DNA of 15,185 bases from Gemmatimonadota bacterium (GTDB lineage Bacteria > Gemmatimonadota > Gemmatimonadetes > Gemmatimonadales > GWC2-71-9): the NCBI GenBank assembly GCA_016180765.1, contig JACPAP010000239.1, positions 1 through 15,185 on the forward strand, in the 5' to 3' direction. Positions 1 to 6,338 of this stretch are shown one piece after another (the stretch's first letter is position 1; each line of letters begins with the position of its first letter). The position numbers were made by a program, and so were the translations under genes. Under the pieces are notes generated by a model. The model was not told the DNA's origin. It did not search any database and saw only the letters and a list, made by a program, of their open reading frames with translations.

Positions 1-101
1 GCCCCTCTACCTCATCAAGGGAATCAGCATAGACCCCGAAAAAATTATTTTGCGGTTGGATTAGCTTATTCCACGCCGCCCAGCCGCCGCCGGCGGACCT
101 G
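1..101. other. AT-rich left edge; apparent junction cutting into the amidohydrolase gene
   Basis: The amidohydrolase frame can be read upstream of its first start codon (GTG at 102) only as far as a TAG at 30-32. Family-like sequence (Ala-Asp-Leu-Val-Met before the SPAGG stretch) seems to begin at about 80-95. The first 70 bases are clearly richer in A and T than anything that follows, including a run of A at 39-44. None of the three forward frames gives a recognisable protein here. I read this as a rearrangement or an assembly junction that removed the upstream part of the gene. No promoter or ribosome binding site stands out. Confidence 0.45.
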
Positions 102-1991
102 GTGATGATCTCGCCCGCTGGCGGCAGGGTAGTGGCGCAGGTAGGGAGCCACCTCTACGCGGTGGATATCCCGGTGGTGGGCGGGCCGGTTCCCACCATC
201 TCGGTAGCGAGTCCCGCCAACGCGCCGGTCCCGGTGCGCCAGCTCACGGACATCGGCGGGGAGTTCCCCGCGTGGAGCGCCGACGGCAACCGGGTCCACT
301 GGGCCATTGGGAACGCGTTCTTGACGTACGATCTGGGCCGCGTGAAGGCGATCGAGGACAGCACGGAGGCGGACAACCGTGCGACGGTGGCGCTGGCGCT
401 CCGCGCGCGGCGTCTGCTGGACACGCTTCGTACCACGCGGAAGTCAGTGGACAGTCTCACCAAGCTTCCGGCGGCCGTGCCGGACTCCCTGCGCGCCAAG
501 CTGCATCGCCTGGTAGCGGACTCCGTCGAAGTGAGGGCCGATTCGATCATTCGGGCCGCCGATCGCATTCGGGCCAGGGCGCAGGCCATCCGGGCCCACG
601 CGGACTCGGTCCGCGCCGGGCTCGACAGCACGCGCGCGGATACGGTTACCTACAAGCCGGCGGAGATGCGGATCGAGGTGCGGCTCGCGCGGGACGTGCC
701 ACGCGGGACGGTGGTCCTTCGCGGCGGCCGCGCCATCACCATGAAAGGGCGTGACATCATTGAAAACGCCGACGTGGTCGTAACCGATAACCGCATCGTG
801 GCGATCGGCCGGCGGGATTCGGTCCAGGTGCCGGCCGGAGCGCAGGTGGTGGACGTCTCCGGCAATACGCTCGTCCCCGGCTTCGTGGACACGCACTATC
901 ACGCGCAGTGGCTGGTGCCGGAGATCCATCCCCGCCAGGCGTGGCAGTACCTCGCCATGCTGGCCTACGGGGTCACCACTACGCGCGACCCTCAGACCAG
1001 CTCGACCGACGTCCTCAGCTATCAGGACCGGGTGGCGACGGGCGGGATGTTAGGCCCGCGGATCTACTCCACCGGCCCCGGGGTGTTCCTTGGCGAGAAC
1101 CTCCGCGACTCGGCGCACGCCATGAGCGTGCTCAAGCGCTACAGCCAGTACTACGACACCAAGACGCTCAAGATGTACATGTCGGGGAACCGGCAGCAGC
1201 GCCAGTGGATCATCCAGGCGGCCAAGACCCTGGAGCTGATGCCCACCACGGAGGGCGGTCTGGACTTCAGGCTCGACCTCACTCACGCGATCGACGGGTA
1301 CTCCGGGATCGAACATGCCCTCCCGATCGCTCCCATCTACCAGGACGTGGTCAAGCTGTTCAAGGCATCGCAGACCACCAACAGCCCGACCCTGGTCGTT
1401 TCGTACGGTGGCCCGTTCGGGGAGAATTACTTTTACGCCAAAGAAGAAGTGCACGACGACGCCAAGCTGCGGCGTTTCATGCCCGAGGAGAGTCTCGACC
1501 GGCGCACCCGGCGGCGAGGGCCGGGAGCCGGCGGAAGCCCGGGGCAAGGCGGCTGGTGGCTGGATGAGGAATACGTGTTCCCCAAGCACGCCGAGTTCGT
1601 CAAGCGCATGATGGAAGACAGCGCGAGGGTCGGCGTGGGCAGCCACGGCCAGATCCAGGGCGTGGGCTACCTGTGGGAGCTGTGGGCCATGGCGTCCGGC
1701 GGACTCTCCAGCCATGACGCCTTGCGGGCCGCCACCATCTACGGGGCGGAGGCTATTGGGCTGGGGAGCGACCTCGGGTCGCTCGAAGCGGGGAAGCTGG
1801 CCGACATCCTGGTGCTCGACGCCGATCCGCTGGAGAACCTGCGGAACGTTGCGGCCCTGCGCTATGTGATGAAGAACGGCCGGCTCTACGAAGGGGACAC
1901 GCTGAACGAGGTATGGCCGAGGCAGCGGCCGTTGCCGGCCCCGGCCTGGCGGGAACAGAGTCCGCGGGGGGTGCAAGCCGGGATTCGGTAG
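102..1991 (+). CDS. Amidohydrolase-family metal-dependent hydrolase, N-terminally truncated
   Basis: The protein is 629 aa from GTG 102 (ATG at 105 is an alternative). Residues 1-80 look like the last blades of a TolB/PD40-type beta-propeller (SPAGG..., then FPAWSADGNRVHW). Residues about 88-180 are an Ala/Arg/Asp-rich, probably coiled-coil linker. Residues 205-600 form the amidohydrolase TIM barrel: GFVDTHYH gives the HxH metal pair (H265, H267), K357 in TLKMY is a candidate carboxylated lysine, and H405 (GIEH) and H515 (GSHGQ) are further candidate ligands. The end (LADILVLDADPLENLRN) is the usual imidazolonepropionase-like C-terminal strand. Family relatives are normally exported and carry a full propeller of several hundred residues upstream. 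Here both the signal peptide and most of the propeller are absent, so the gene is probably a fragment or cut by a junction at the left edge. The substrate cannot be deduced. It converges on cls, with a hairpin between the stop codons. Confidence 0.82.
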   Translation: MMISPAGGRVVAQVGSHLYAVDIPVVGGPVPTISVASPANAPVPVRQLTDIGGEFPAWSADGNRVHWAIGNAFLTYDLGRVKAIEDSTEADNRATVALALRARRLLDTLRTTRKSVDSLTKLPAAVPDSLRAKLHRLVADSVEVRADSIIRAADRIRARAQAIRAHADSVRAGLDSTRADTVTYKPAEMRIEVRLARDVPRGTVVLRGGRAITMKGRDIIENADVVVTDNRIVAIGRRDSVQVPAGAQVVDVSGNTLVPGFVDTHYHAQWLVPEIHPRQAWQYLAMLAYGVTTTRDPQTSSTDVLSYQDRVATGGMLGPRIYSTGPGVFLGENLRDSAHAMSVLKRYSQYYDTKTLKMYMSGNRQQRQWIIQAAKTLELMPTTEGGLDFRLDLTHAIDGYSGIEHALPIAPIYQDVVKLFKASQTTNSPTLVVSYGGPFGENYFYAKEEVHDDAKLRRFMPEESLDRRTRRRGPGAGGSPGQGGWWLDEEYVFPKHAEFVKRMMEDSARVGVGSHGQIQGVGYLWELWAMASGGLSSHDALRAATIYGAEAIGLGSDLGSLEAGKLADILVLDADPLENLRNVAALRYVMKNGRLYEGDTLNEVWPRQRPLPAPAWREQSPRGVQAGIR

Positions 1992-2039
1992 GGGAAACGG
2001 GAAACGGTCCGGATCTGGGCGCCACGTTTCCCGTTTCCC
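1992..2039. repeat. GGGAAAC hairpin, copy 1 (between convergent stop codons)
   Basis: A perfect 15-bp inverted repeat pairs 1992-2006 (GGGAAACGGGAAACG) with 2025-2039 around an 18-base loop. It begins directly after the amidohydrolase TAG (1989-1991) and ends 3 bases before the complement of the cls stop (2043-2045), so it fills the whole intergenic gap. Each gene is left through a purine-first arm. No U-run follows on either strand, so it is not a textbook intrinsic terminator, although a bidirectional 3'-end role fits its position. Related copies lie at 9487-9560 and 13457-13537. Confidence 0.85.
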
Positions 2040-2042
2040 GCT

Positions 2043-3500
2043 TCAGAGGTACGGCGCCGCCAGCCTCGCAATTCCGTCTCTCAGTCTCACCGGGAGGCTG
2101 CGGTTGTCGAGATCATGCGCGGAGATCTCCCGCGCCGCCGCCAGCTTGCGCTCAACCAGGTGACTCAGCGAGTCGGCCAACCGCTCGTCGTAACACTCCA
2201 CGTCAAACTCGAAGTTGAGCCGCAGGCTCCGCGGGTCCCAGTTGGACGATCCGATCAGCGCCCATCCGCGGTCCACCACCATCAGCTTGGTGTGGTCGAA
2301 CGGGGGCGGCCCGTAGTACACTCGGCATCCCCGCTTCACCACTTGCCAGAGCTGCGCCGTCGCCGCCCAGTGGACCAGCGCCTGGTTATTGACTGCGGGG
2401 AGCACGATGTCCACCTGCACGCCCCGCATGGCCGCGACGGTGAGCGCCGTGATGAGGCCGGAGTCGGGCAGGAAGTAGGGCGTGACGATCTGGACCGACG
2501 TGTGGGCACAGGCCAACGCGCCGAGGACGACGAGGCGGGCTTTCTCGAAGTCCTCGTCCGGGCCGTCGGTGATGCCGCGGGCCTGCACCGGACCTTGGGG
2601 TTCCAGCCGCGGGAACCAGGCGTCGCCGTCCAGCGACTCGCCGGTGGTGAACTGCCAGTCATCGGCGAAGGCTTGTGCCAGGTGCCGCACCACCGGTCCT
2701 TCGAGCCGGAAGTGCAGGTCCTGCACCGGATGCCGGGGGTGGCGCTCCAGCAGGTGCCCGTCGCGGATGTTCATGCCGCCGGTGAACCCGATGCGGCCGT
2801 CCACGACCAGCAACTTGCGATGGTTGCGCAGGTTCATGTACGGGAGCCGCCAGGGCAGCACCGTCCGCCCGAACCGGCCCACGGTGACGCCCCGGGCGCG
2901 GAGCCGGTGGACGATCGGTGGCCAGGAGTAGCGGGCGCCCACGTCGTCGATCAACACCCGGGTCGCGACGCCCCGGCGCGCGGCAGCGCCCAACGCCTCC
3001 ATGAACAACCTGCCCGCGAAATCGTGATCGAAGATGTACGTGGAAAGGCCTACCGAGACCCGGGCGCCCTCGATGGCGGCCAGCATGGCGGGATAGGCCG
3101 CATCGCCCTGTTCCAGCGGCGTCACGGTGTTCCCCGCCGTGACCTGGCGTCCGGTGACCCGGTCCACCAGCTCGGCGAGCGAGTGCAGCCCCTCGAGGCC
3201 GGCGGGCAAGAGCTGCTCGCTGCGCAGGGTGGGAGGGCGCTCCATCTCCAGCGTGGTCCCGGGCCAGCGCCCGGGGCGCTGCAAGGCCGCGCGACGGCGG
3301 ACCCGATTGACCCCGAGCAGGACGTAGAGCGCCGCGCCCAGCACCGGCACCAGCCAGATCAGTCCCACCCAGGCCACGGCGGCCCGGCTGTCGCGCTTGT
3401 ACAGCACCACGTGGCCCGAGGCGAGGGCCGAAAGCAGGATGGTGAGCGCGCCGGCGGCGATGGGCCGGATCTCAGCGAAGGCGGTCACCAAGTCCTGCAT
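2043..3500 (-). CDS. cls: Cardiolipin synthase-type phospholipase D family protein
   Basis: This phosphatidyltransferase of the inner membrane probably joins two phosphatidylglycerol molecules, or a related pair, into cardiolipin. Counted from ATG 3500 the protein is 485 aa. Two N-terminal transmembrane helices (about residues 12-30 and 40-64) precede two phospholipase D domains. Both HKD motifs are complete: H227-K229-D234 in HRKLLVVDGRIGFTGG and H403-K405-D410 in HTKLMVVDRGWALIGSSN. Length and layout match bacterial Cls. The frame stays open to 3590, but the first helix starts right after the ATG at 3500, and the extension overlaps a PadR remnant on the other strand, so 3500 is preferred. 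There is no Shine-Dalgarno sequence; a TATCTTTG element 6 bases upstream suggests a leaderless or very short-leader mRNA. The exact acyl substrate is an inference from the family. Confidence 0.93.
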   Translation of the reverse strand: MQDLVTAFAEIRPIAAGALTILLSALASGHVVLYKRDSRAAVAWVGLIWLVPVLGAALYVLLGVNRVRRRAALQRPGRWPGTTLEMERPPTLRSEQLLPAGLEGLHSLAELVDRVTGRQVTAGNTVTPLEQGDAAYPAMLAAIEGARVSVGLSTYIFDHDFAGRLFMEALGAAARRGVATRVLIDDVGARYSWPPIVHRLRARGVTVGRFGRTVLPWRLPYMNLRNHRKLLVVDGRIGFTGGMNIRDGHLLERHPRHPVQDLHFRLEGPVVRHLAQAFADDWQFTTGESLDGDAWFPRLEPQGPVQARGITDGPDEDFEKARLVVLGALACAHTSVQIVTPYFLPDSGLITALTVAAMRGVQVDIVLPAVNNQALVHWAATAQLWQVVKRGCRVYYGPPPFDHTKLMVVDRGWALIGSSNWDPRSLRLNFEFDVECYDERLADSLSHLVERKLAAAREISAHDLDNRSLPVRLRDGIARLAAPYL

Positions 3501-3506
3501 AGCGGG

Positions 3507-3514
3507 CAAAGATA
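3507..3514 (-). promoter_or_regulatory. Candidate -7/-10 element TATCTTTG for cls
   Basis: TATCTTTG lies 6 bases upstream of the chosen cls ATG. It fits the TAnnTTTG element known for the housekeeping sigma factor of Bacteroidota, a phylum in the same superphylum as Gemmatimonadota. No TTG at the expected upstream distance is visible, so the call rests on position and on a lack of any ribosome binding site. Confidence 0.35.
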
Positions 3515-3536
3515 CGCTGCCGGGGTCGCCGACGAG

Positions 3537-3671
3537 GTCAGCAACCGGCGGGCGCGCTACTACAGCCTCACGCTGGCGGGACGCAAGCAACTGGCCGCGG
3601 AACGAGCGGGGTGGGAGCGCGCGGCTGGTGCGGTACGGTGGATTCTCGATTGGCGGGGAGCGACTGGGTGA
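3537..3671 (+). pseudogene. C-terminal stub of a PadR-family transcriptional regulator
   Basis: The + strand frame ending in TGA at 3669-3671 reads SNRRARYYSLTLAGRKQLAA and then ERAGWERAAGAVRWIL. This is the end of the winged-helix domain and the C-terminal helix of the short PadR regulators that usually sit just upstream of ADOP-type ABC permeases. Upstream of about 3530 the similarity stops and the sequence becomes the antisense of the cls 5' end, so at least the first half of the roughly 110-residue protein, including the recognition helix, is missing. An ADOP permease remnant follows on the same strand at 4104, as expected for the ancestral pair. The call rests on recognising the family by eye. 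Confidence 0.65.
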
Positions 3672-3688
3672 CCCGCACCCCCGCCTGG

Positions 3689-3723
3689 AAAAGCGGAGAG
3701 CCGAGCGGTTTCGCCCGGCTCTC
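3689..3723 (-). terminator. Possible terminator downstream of the tRNA
   Basis: GAGAGCCG (3696-3703) pairs with CGGCTCTC (3716-3723), and an inner GCG/CGC pair closes a GTTT loop. Read on the - strand, the hairpin is followed by CGCTTTTCC, a short T-run at 3692-3689. It lies about 100 bases after the 3' end of the - strand tRNA, so it could terminate that transcript. The T-run is weak. Confidence 0.4.
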
Positions 3724-3770
3724 GTGCGCAGCGAAACTGGCTACGCAGACGCCTCACAAGCGATTGGCAA
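3724..3770 (+). repeat. Partial tRNA-like copy A (D arm plus anticodon arm)
   Basis: On the + strand, GCGAAACTGG (3731-3740), then ACGCAGA, then GCCTCACAAGC (3751-3761) match the D arm and anticodon arm of the tRNA at 3825-3908 in the same order. One base differs in the anticodon stem, and the D loop has a small change and is one base shorter. The anticodon loop CTCACAA is kept. The lower stem is mismatched (A-A and G-T), and no acceptor stem or T arm can be built, so this is a 5'-half fragment rather than a working tRNA. It is inverted relative to the intact copy. Confidence 0.6.
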
Positions 3771-3824
3771 TCTAGTGCCCTGGTGCAGCGAACGCAACTC
3801 GGCGGCGCTTGGTGGTGCGGTGGG

Positions 3825-3908
3825 TGCCGGCGCCCGGATTCGAACCGGGACGGGCTTTCGCCCAGATGCTTGTGAGGCATCTGCGTCTACCAGTTTCGCC
3901 ACGCCGGC
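3825..3908 (-). tRNA. Class II tRNA, leucine-type body with anticodon CAC (valine codon GUG)
   Basis: Read on the - strand from 3908, all arms are complete: acceptor GCCGGCG/CGCCGGC (7 bp); D stem GCG/CGC with loop AAACTGGTAGA; anticodon stem GATGC/GCATC around the loop CTCACAA; variable arm with GGGC-GAAA-GCCC; T stem CCCGG/CCGGG with loop TTCGAAT; and A73. The long variable arm, 3-bp D stem, the GGTAGACGC stretch and A73 are typical of bacterial tRNA-Leu and very close to E. coli tRNA-Leu(CAA). The anticodon at 3874-3872 is CAC, which reads the valine codon GUG. T33 and the 7-base loop leave no room to shift the register. CCA is not encoded (A73 is followed by CCC). A tool that types by anticodon would call it tRNA-Val, while isotype models should call it Leu. 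It lies alone, opposite to the neighbouring permease remnant. Confidence 0.9.
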
Positions 3909-3953
3909 CACCCCTAACGAAGACGAGACCCTGGCAGGCCCGAAGGCCACCCT

Positions 3954-3970
3954 GACGCGCCTCACAAGCG
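3954..3970 (+). repeat. Partial tRNA-like copy C (anticodon arm only)
   Basis: GACGC followed by GCCTCACAAGC repeats the end of the D stem and the anticodon arm of the tRNA, with four bases (AGAT) missing between them. The surrounding sequence gives no cloverleaf. It is the third occurrence of the 11-mer GCCTCACAAGC within about 220 bases. Confidence 0.5.
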
Positions 3971-3990
3971 TTTCCCAACCGCGGGTGCAA

Positions 3991-4021
3991 GATGCCACGG
4001 CCAGCCCGATCGGCTGGCATC
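3991..4021. other. Stable hairpin between the tRNA and the permease remnant
   Basis: GCCAGCC (4000-4006) and GGCTGGC (4012-4018) form a 7-bp stem with a 5-base loop. Alternatively GATGCCA (3991-3997) pairs with TGGCATC (4015-4021), giving two competing folds. On the + strand it is followed by CTTTC, too weak for a clear terminator. It may be a terminator left from the region upstream of the permease operon, or a structure upstream of the tRNA. Confidence 0.35.
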
Positions 4022-4103
4022 CTTTCAGCGCACTGAGGTGCGAATTGTTGCGAGCCGACGCCGCCGTCGGCCTCACGGCTCACCACTCGGCGCGGGTGCG
4101 GGC

Positions 4104-5155
4104 ATGAGTCTCCTCTCCCAGGCTCGCGAATGGCTTCGAGCCCTCTTCTTCCGTGCGCGTGAAGCGCAGGACCTCGCTGAGGAGCTCCGCGTGCACCTCG
4201 AGATGGAGGCCGAGGCGAACTTGCGCCGGGGGATGAGCAGGGAAGAAGCCCGGCGCCAGGCGCTGATCTCGTTCGGTGGCGTCCAGCGATTCAAGGAAGA
4301 AGTTCGCGACGCTCGGAGCTTCGAGCTCCTGGAAGACCTCGCGCAGGACCTGCGATACGCACTCCGCCGCCTCACGCGCGAAGCACATGGCGTGATCCTG
4401 AGCGCGTCGCTAGTCTAGCCAGCTCGCTCTTCGGCCATGACGACCCGATCAGGCGCCGGGTGCGCTGGGCGCGGCCCTCCTCCGACCCTGACTACGTGGT
4501 CGTAGGTGTGGTGGGCGACGTGCCCAGCCAAACGATTCGCGATGGGCCGTCCAGGGTGCTGTACTTCCCGCACCCCTACCCTCCAAAGGCTGACACCATC
4601 ACGAACGTGGTGCACGACTAAGAGATCTACGTCCTGCGGACCCAGCTCCCCGCGGCGTCCCTGTTACCAGCGATCCAGCGCATGGTGCGCGAAGTGGACC
4701 CGAAGCTGGCTGTTACCCGGGTCGCCACGTTGGAGCAACTGGTGGCTGACGATATGGCGCGGGCCCGTCTCACCATGCTGCTCTTGATCGTCGCCTCGGC
4801 GACGGCGCTCGCGCTGGGCGTGATCGGCATCTACGGCGTTCTGTCCTATGCGGTGAGCCAGCGCACCAACGAACTCGGTGTGCGTATCGCCCTGGGCGAG
4901 AGCCCGGCAGGCGTGTTGCGGATGGTGCTGCGGCAGGGAGCGCTCCTGGCTCTGACCGGGATCGCCGTCGGGCTGCCCGCCGCGTTCGCCCTCACGCGCT
5001 ACCTGCGGACCCTGCTCTACGAAGTGAGCCCCAGGGATCCGGCGGCGTTCGGCGGCATGGCGGCGCTGCTCCTGGGCGTCGCGTTTGCCGCGAGCTACCT
5101 GCCGGCCCGCCGGGCAGGGCGGATCGACCCGGTGCAAGCCTTGAAGCGGGAGTGA
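4104..5155 (+). pseudogene. Decayed ADOP-type (MacB-like) ABC transporter permease
   Basis: The start at ATG 4104 gives the cytoplasmic prefix domain typical of ADOP permeases (SLLSQAREWLRALFF, AEELRVHLEMEAEANLRRGM, EARRQALISFGG, DLAQDLRYALRRL). Right after this, at about 4366-4385, the sequence jumps to the end of the periplasmic domain (VILSASL...SSLFGHDDPI, VVVGVVGDVPSQTIRDGPSR). The final three-helix FtsX domain is well kept (IGIYGVLSYAVSQRTNELGV to LPARRAGRIDPVQALKRE, stop 5153-5155). Intact relatives are about 800 aa. Three lesions are visible: an internal deletion removing the first FtsX domain and most of the periplasmic domain; a 5-base duplication in CTAGTCTAG (4410-4418) that shifts frame and creates TAG at 4416; and an in-frame TAA at 4619-4621. 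The ancestral protein probably exported lipids, peptides or drugs with a separate ATPase. The PadR stub upstream fits the usual pair. Confidence 0.88.
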
Positions 5156-5178
5156 CCTCTGGTCATTCACCAAGCCGC

Positions 5179-5208
5179 TTGATTGCTCGGCGCCGCCGAG
5201 CGTATACT
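5179..5208 (+). promoter_or_regulatory. Promoter of the Uma2 gene with a 17-bp palindromic operator-like spacer
   Basis: TTGATT (5179-5184) and TATACT (5203-5208) are separated by 18 bases, a good sigma-70-type pair. The -10 element ends 6 bases before the ATG at 5215, so the transcript should be leaderless, in keeping with the absence of a ribosome binding site. The spacer is almost entirely the perfect palindrome GCTCGGCG-C-CGCCGAGC (5185-5201), in the classic position for a repressor or a distortion-type activator. A smaller TGACC-TCT-GGTCA palindrome lies at 5153-5165, overlapping the stop codon of the permease remnant. Confidence 0.6.
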
Positions 5209-5214
5209 CGGCGC

Positions 5215-5829
5215 ATGGGTTACCTGCGCTCCCCCAATCGCCTCATGTCGCTCGAGGAATACCTCGCGTTCGAGGAACAGAGCCCGCTCCGGCACGAGTT
5301 CATCGCCGGCGAGGTGTTCGCCATGTCCGGCGCCACGACGCGACACAACCTGATCGTGCTCAATATCGCGCAGACGTTCCGCGCGGTCGCGCGTGCACAC
5401 GGGTGCAGAGTTTTCGCGGAGGCCGTCAAACTTCGTGCCGCGGTGGATCGGGTGTACTATCCGGACGTGGTCGTCGCCTGCGGACCGGCGGCCGAGGTGG
5501 AGTTGATCGTCGAGGAGCCGTCCGTGGTCGTCGAGGTCACCTCGCCCGCCACCCGTGGGACCGATCGGCGCGAGAAGCTTGACGCGTACCAGCGGATCCC
5601 GTCGCTCCGCATGTACCTGATCGTCGAGCAGCGCTGGCGCAAGCTGATCGCGTACCAGCGTGATGCAACCGGTGAATGGCTTCGCGTCGAGCTGGAGGGG
5701 GAAGGGGAGATCGTGGTCCCGCCGATGCAGGTGCGGCTCACCCTGGACCAGATCTACGACGACGTGCCGATGCCGCCGATCGGCGTGAGGGAAGGTGAGG
5801 AGTGGGACGAGGGAGGGGAAGAGGACTGA
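5215..5829 (+). CDS. Uma2-family PD-(D/E)XK nuclease-fold protein
   Basis: The protein is 204 aa from ATG 5215, placed by the promoter 6 bases upstream; the frame is open back to 5152 but that part is arginine-rich and not family-like. The Uma2 (DUF820) signatures appear in order: MSLEEYLAFEEQSPLRHEFI, GEVFAMSGATTRHNLI, YYPDVVV (D84), VVVEVTSP (E107), and REKLDAYQRIPSLRMYLIV (K121). The PD-(D/E)XK-type residues are therefore present and the length is normal. The C-terminus ends in an acidic tail (EGEEWDEGGEED). The cellular role of Uma2 proteins is unsettled; many occur as large paralogous sets and are annotated as putative endonucleases. No partner gene sits beside it. The gene is intact between two broken genes, which suggests it is selected or recently arrived. 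Confidence 0.9.
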   Translation: MGYLRSPNRLMSLEEYLAFEEQSPLRHEFIAGEVFAMSGATTRHNLIVLNIAQTFRAVARAHGCRVFAEAVKLRAAVDRVYYPDVVVACGPAAEVELIVEEPSVVVEVTSPATRGTDRREKLDAYQRIPSLRMYLIVEQRWRKLIAYQRDATGEWLRVELEGEGEIVVPPMQVRLTLDQIYDDVPMPPIGVREGEEWDEGGEED

Positions 5830-5863
5830 GGCCGAAGACCTAGTCCCAGCGGCTCTCTCTCCC

Positions 5864-5871
5864 TAGCTTGC
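5864..5871 (+). promoter_or_regulatory. Possible promoter element TAGCTTGC before the kinase remnant
   Basis: TAGCTTGC is identical to the element 4 bases upstream of the intact gene starting at 9470. Here it is followed by GGCATCCC; an ATG in place of ATC at this point would give the usual leaderless start. The start codon may thus have been lost by a single change. This is an inference from two examples. Confidence 0.25.
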
Positions 5872-6338
5872 GGCATCCCGATCAAGGGCCGCTCCTGAAC
5901 GATCTCCGGCCGCGCCTCGAGCAGGCTCTGAGCCCCACCTACCGCATCGAGCGCGAGCTTGGGGGCGGCGGCATGAGCCGCGTGTTCGTGGCGGAAGAGG
6001 TGGACCTGGGCCGCCGGGTGATTATCAAGGTCCTCCCCCCTGAGATGGCCGCCAGCGTCAACGTCGAGCGGTTCCGGCTGAGCGCGGCGATCGGGCTACT
6101 GATCGTTGGGCTGCCGTACCTCGCCGCCCCCGGCTACGTCGAAGGCCAGCGTGCCCCGGTGCGCGCGCGGCTTACGGCGGCGCCACGGTCCGGCGGGTTC
6201 CGGGCGTGGCTCACCTGGCGTGACCCTCTCACATCTTCGCTTCTCGCCTCTCACTGTCGTTTCAGGTCGCTGGCGAACAGCGCCAGCTCGTCGTTTGCGA
6301 TCCGCCGGTCTTGGTCCACCACGATCCTGGTCGGGTAG
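5868..6338 (+). pseudogene. Truncated serine/threonine protein kinase remnant
   Basis: Residues 11-70 of the frame opened by TTG 5868 are the N-lobe start of a Hanks-type kinase of the kind abundant in Gemmatimonadota and Acidobacteriota: LRPRLEQALSPTYRIEREL, the glycine loop GGGGMSRV, VAEE, the ATP-anchoring lysine (K54) in VIIKVL, and NVERFR. Normally the sequence continues into the REIQ helix, the HRD catalytic loop and DFG. Instead, at about 6078 it switches to a hydrophobic stretch (LSAAIGLLIVGLPYLAA, possibly one membrane helix) and a short tail. All catalytic residues beyond K54 are gone, so it cannot be an active kinase. The frame runs on to a stop at 6336-6338 antisense to the next gene, so the true end is uncertain and the last 90 bases are probably not meaningful. 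No ATG start is available at the expected place. Confidence 0.7.

Noticed and set aside
2115..3671. Long + strand open frame antisense to cls
   Set aside because: It is the GC-rich shadow of the cls frame with low-complexity Arg/His/Gly content. Only its last 45 codons resemble a protein, and they are annotated as the PadR stub.
3724..3810. A second functional tRNA on the + strand
   Set aside because: D and anticodon arms are recognisable, but there is no acceptor stem or T arm, and the anticodon stem has mismatches.
3672..4103. Integrated mobile element using the tRNA as attachment site
   Set aside because: No integrase, transposase or full-length direct repeat of the tRNA 3' end is present; the repeats cover the anticodon arm only. 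Kept as one possibility in the repeat finding.
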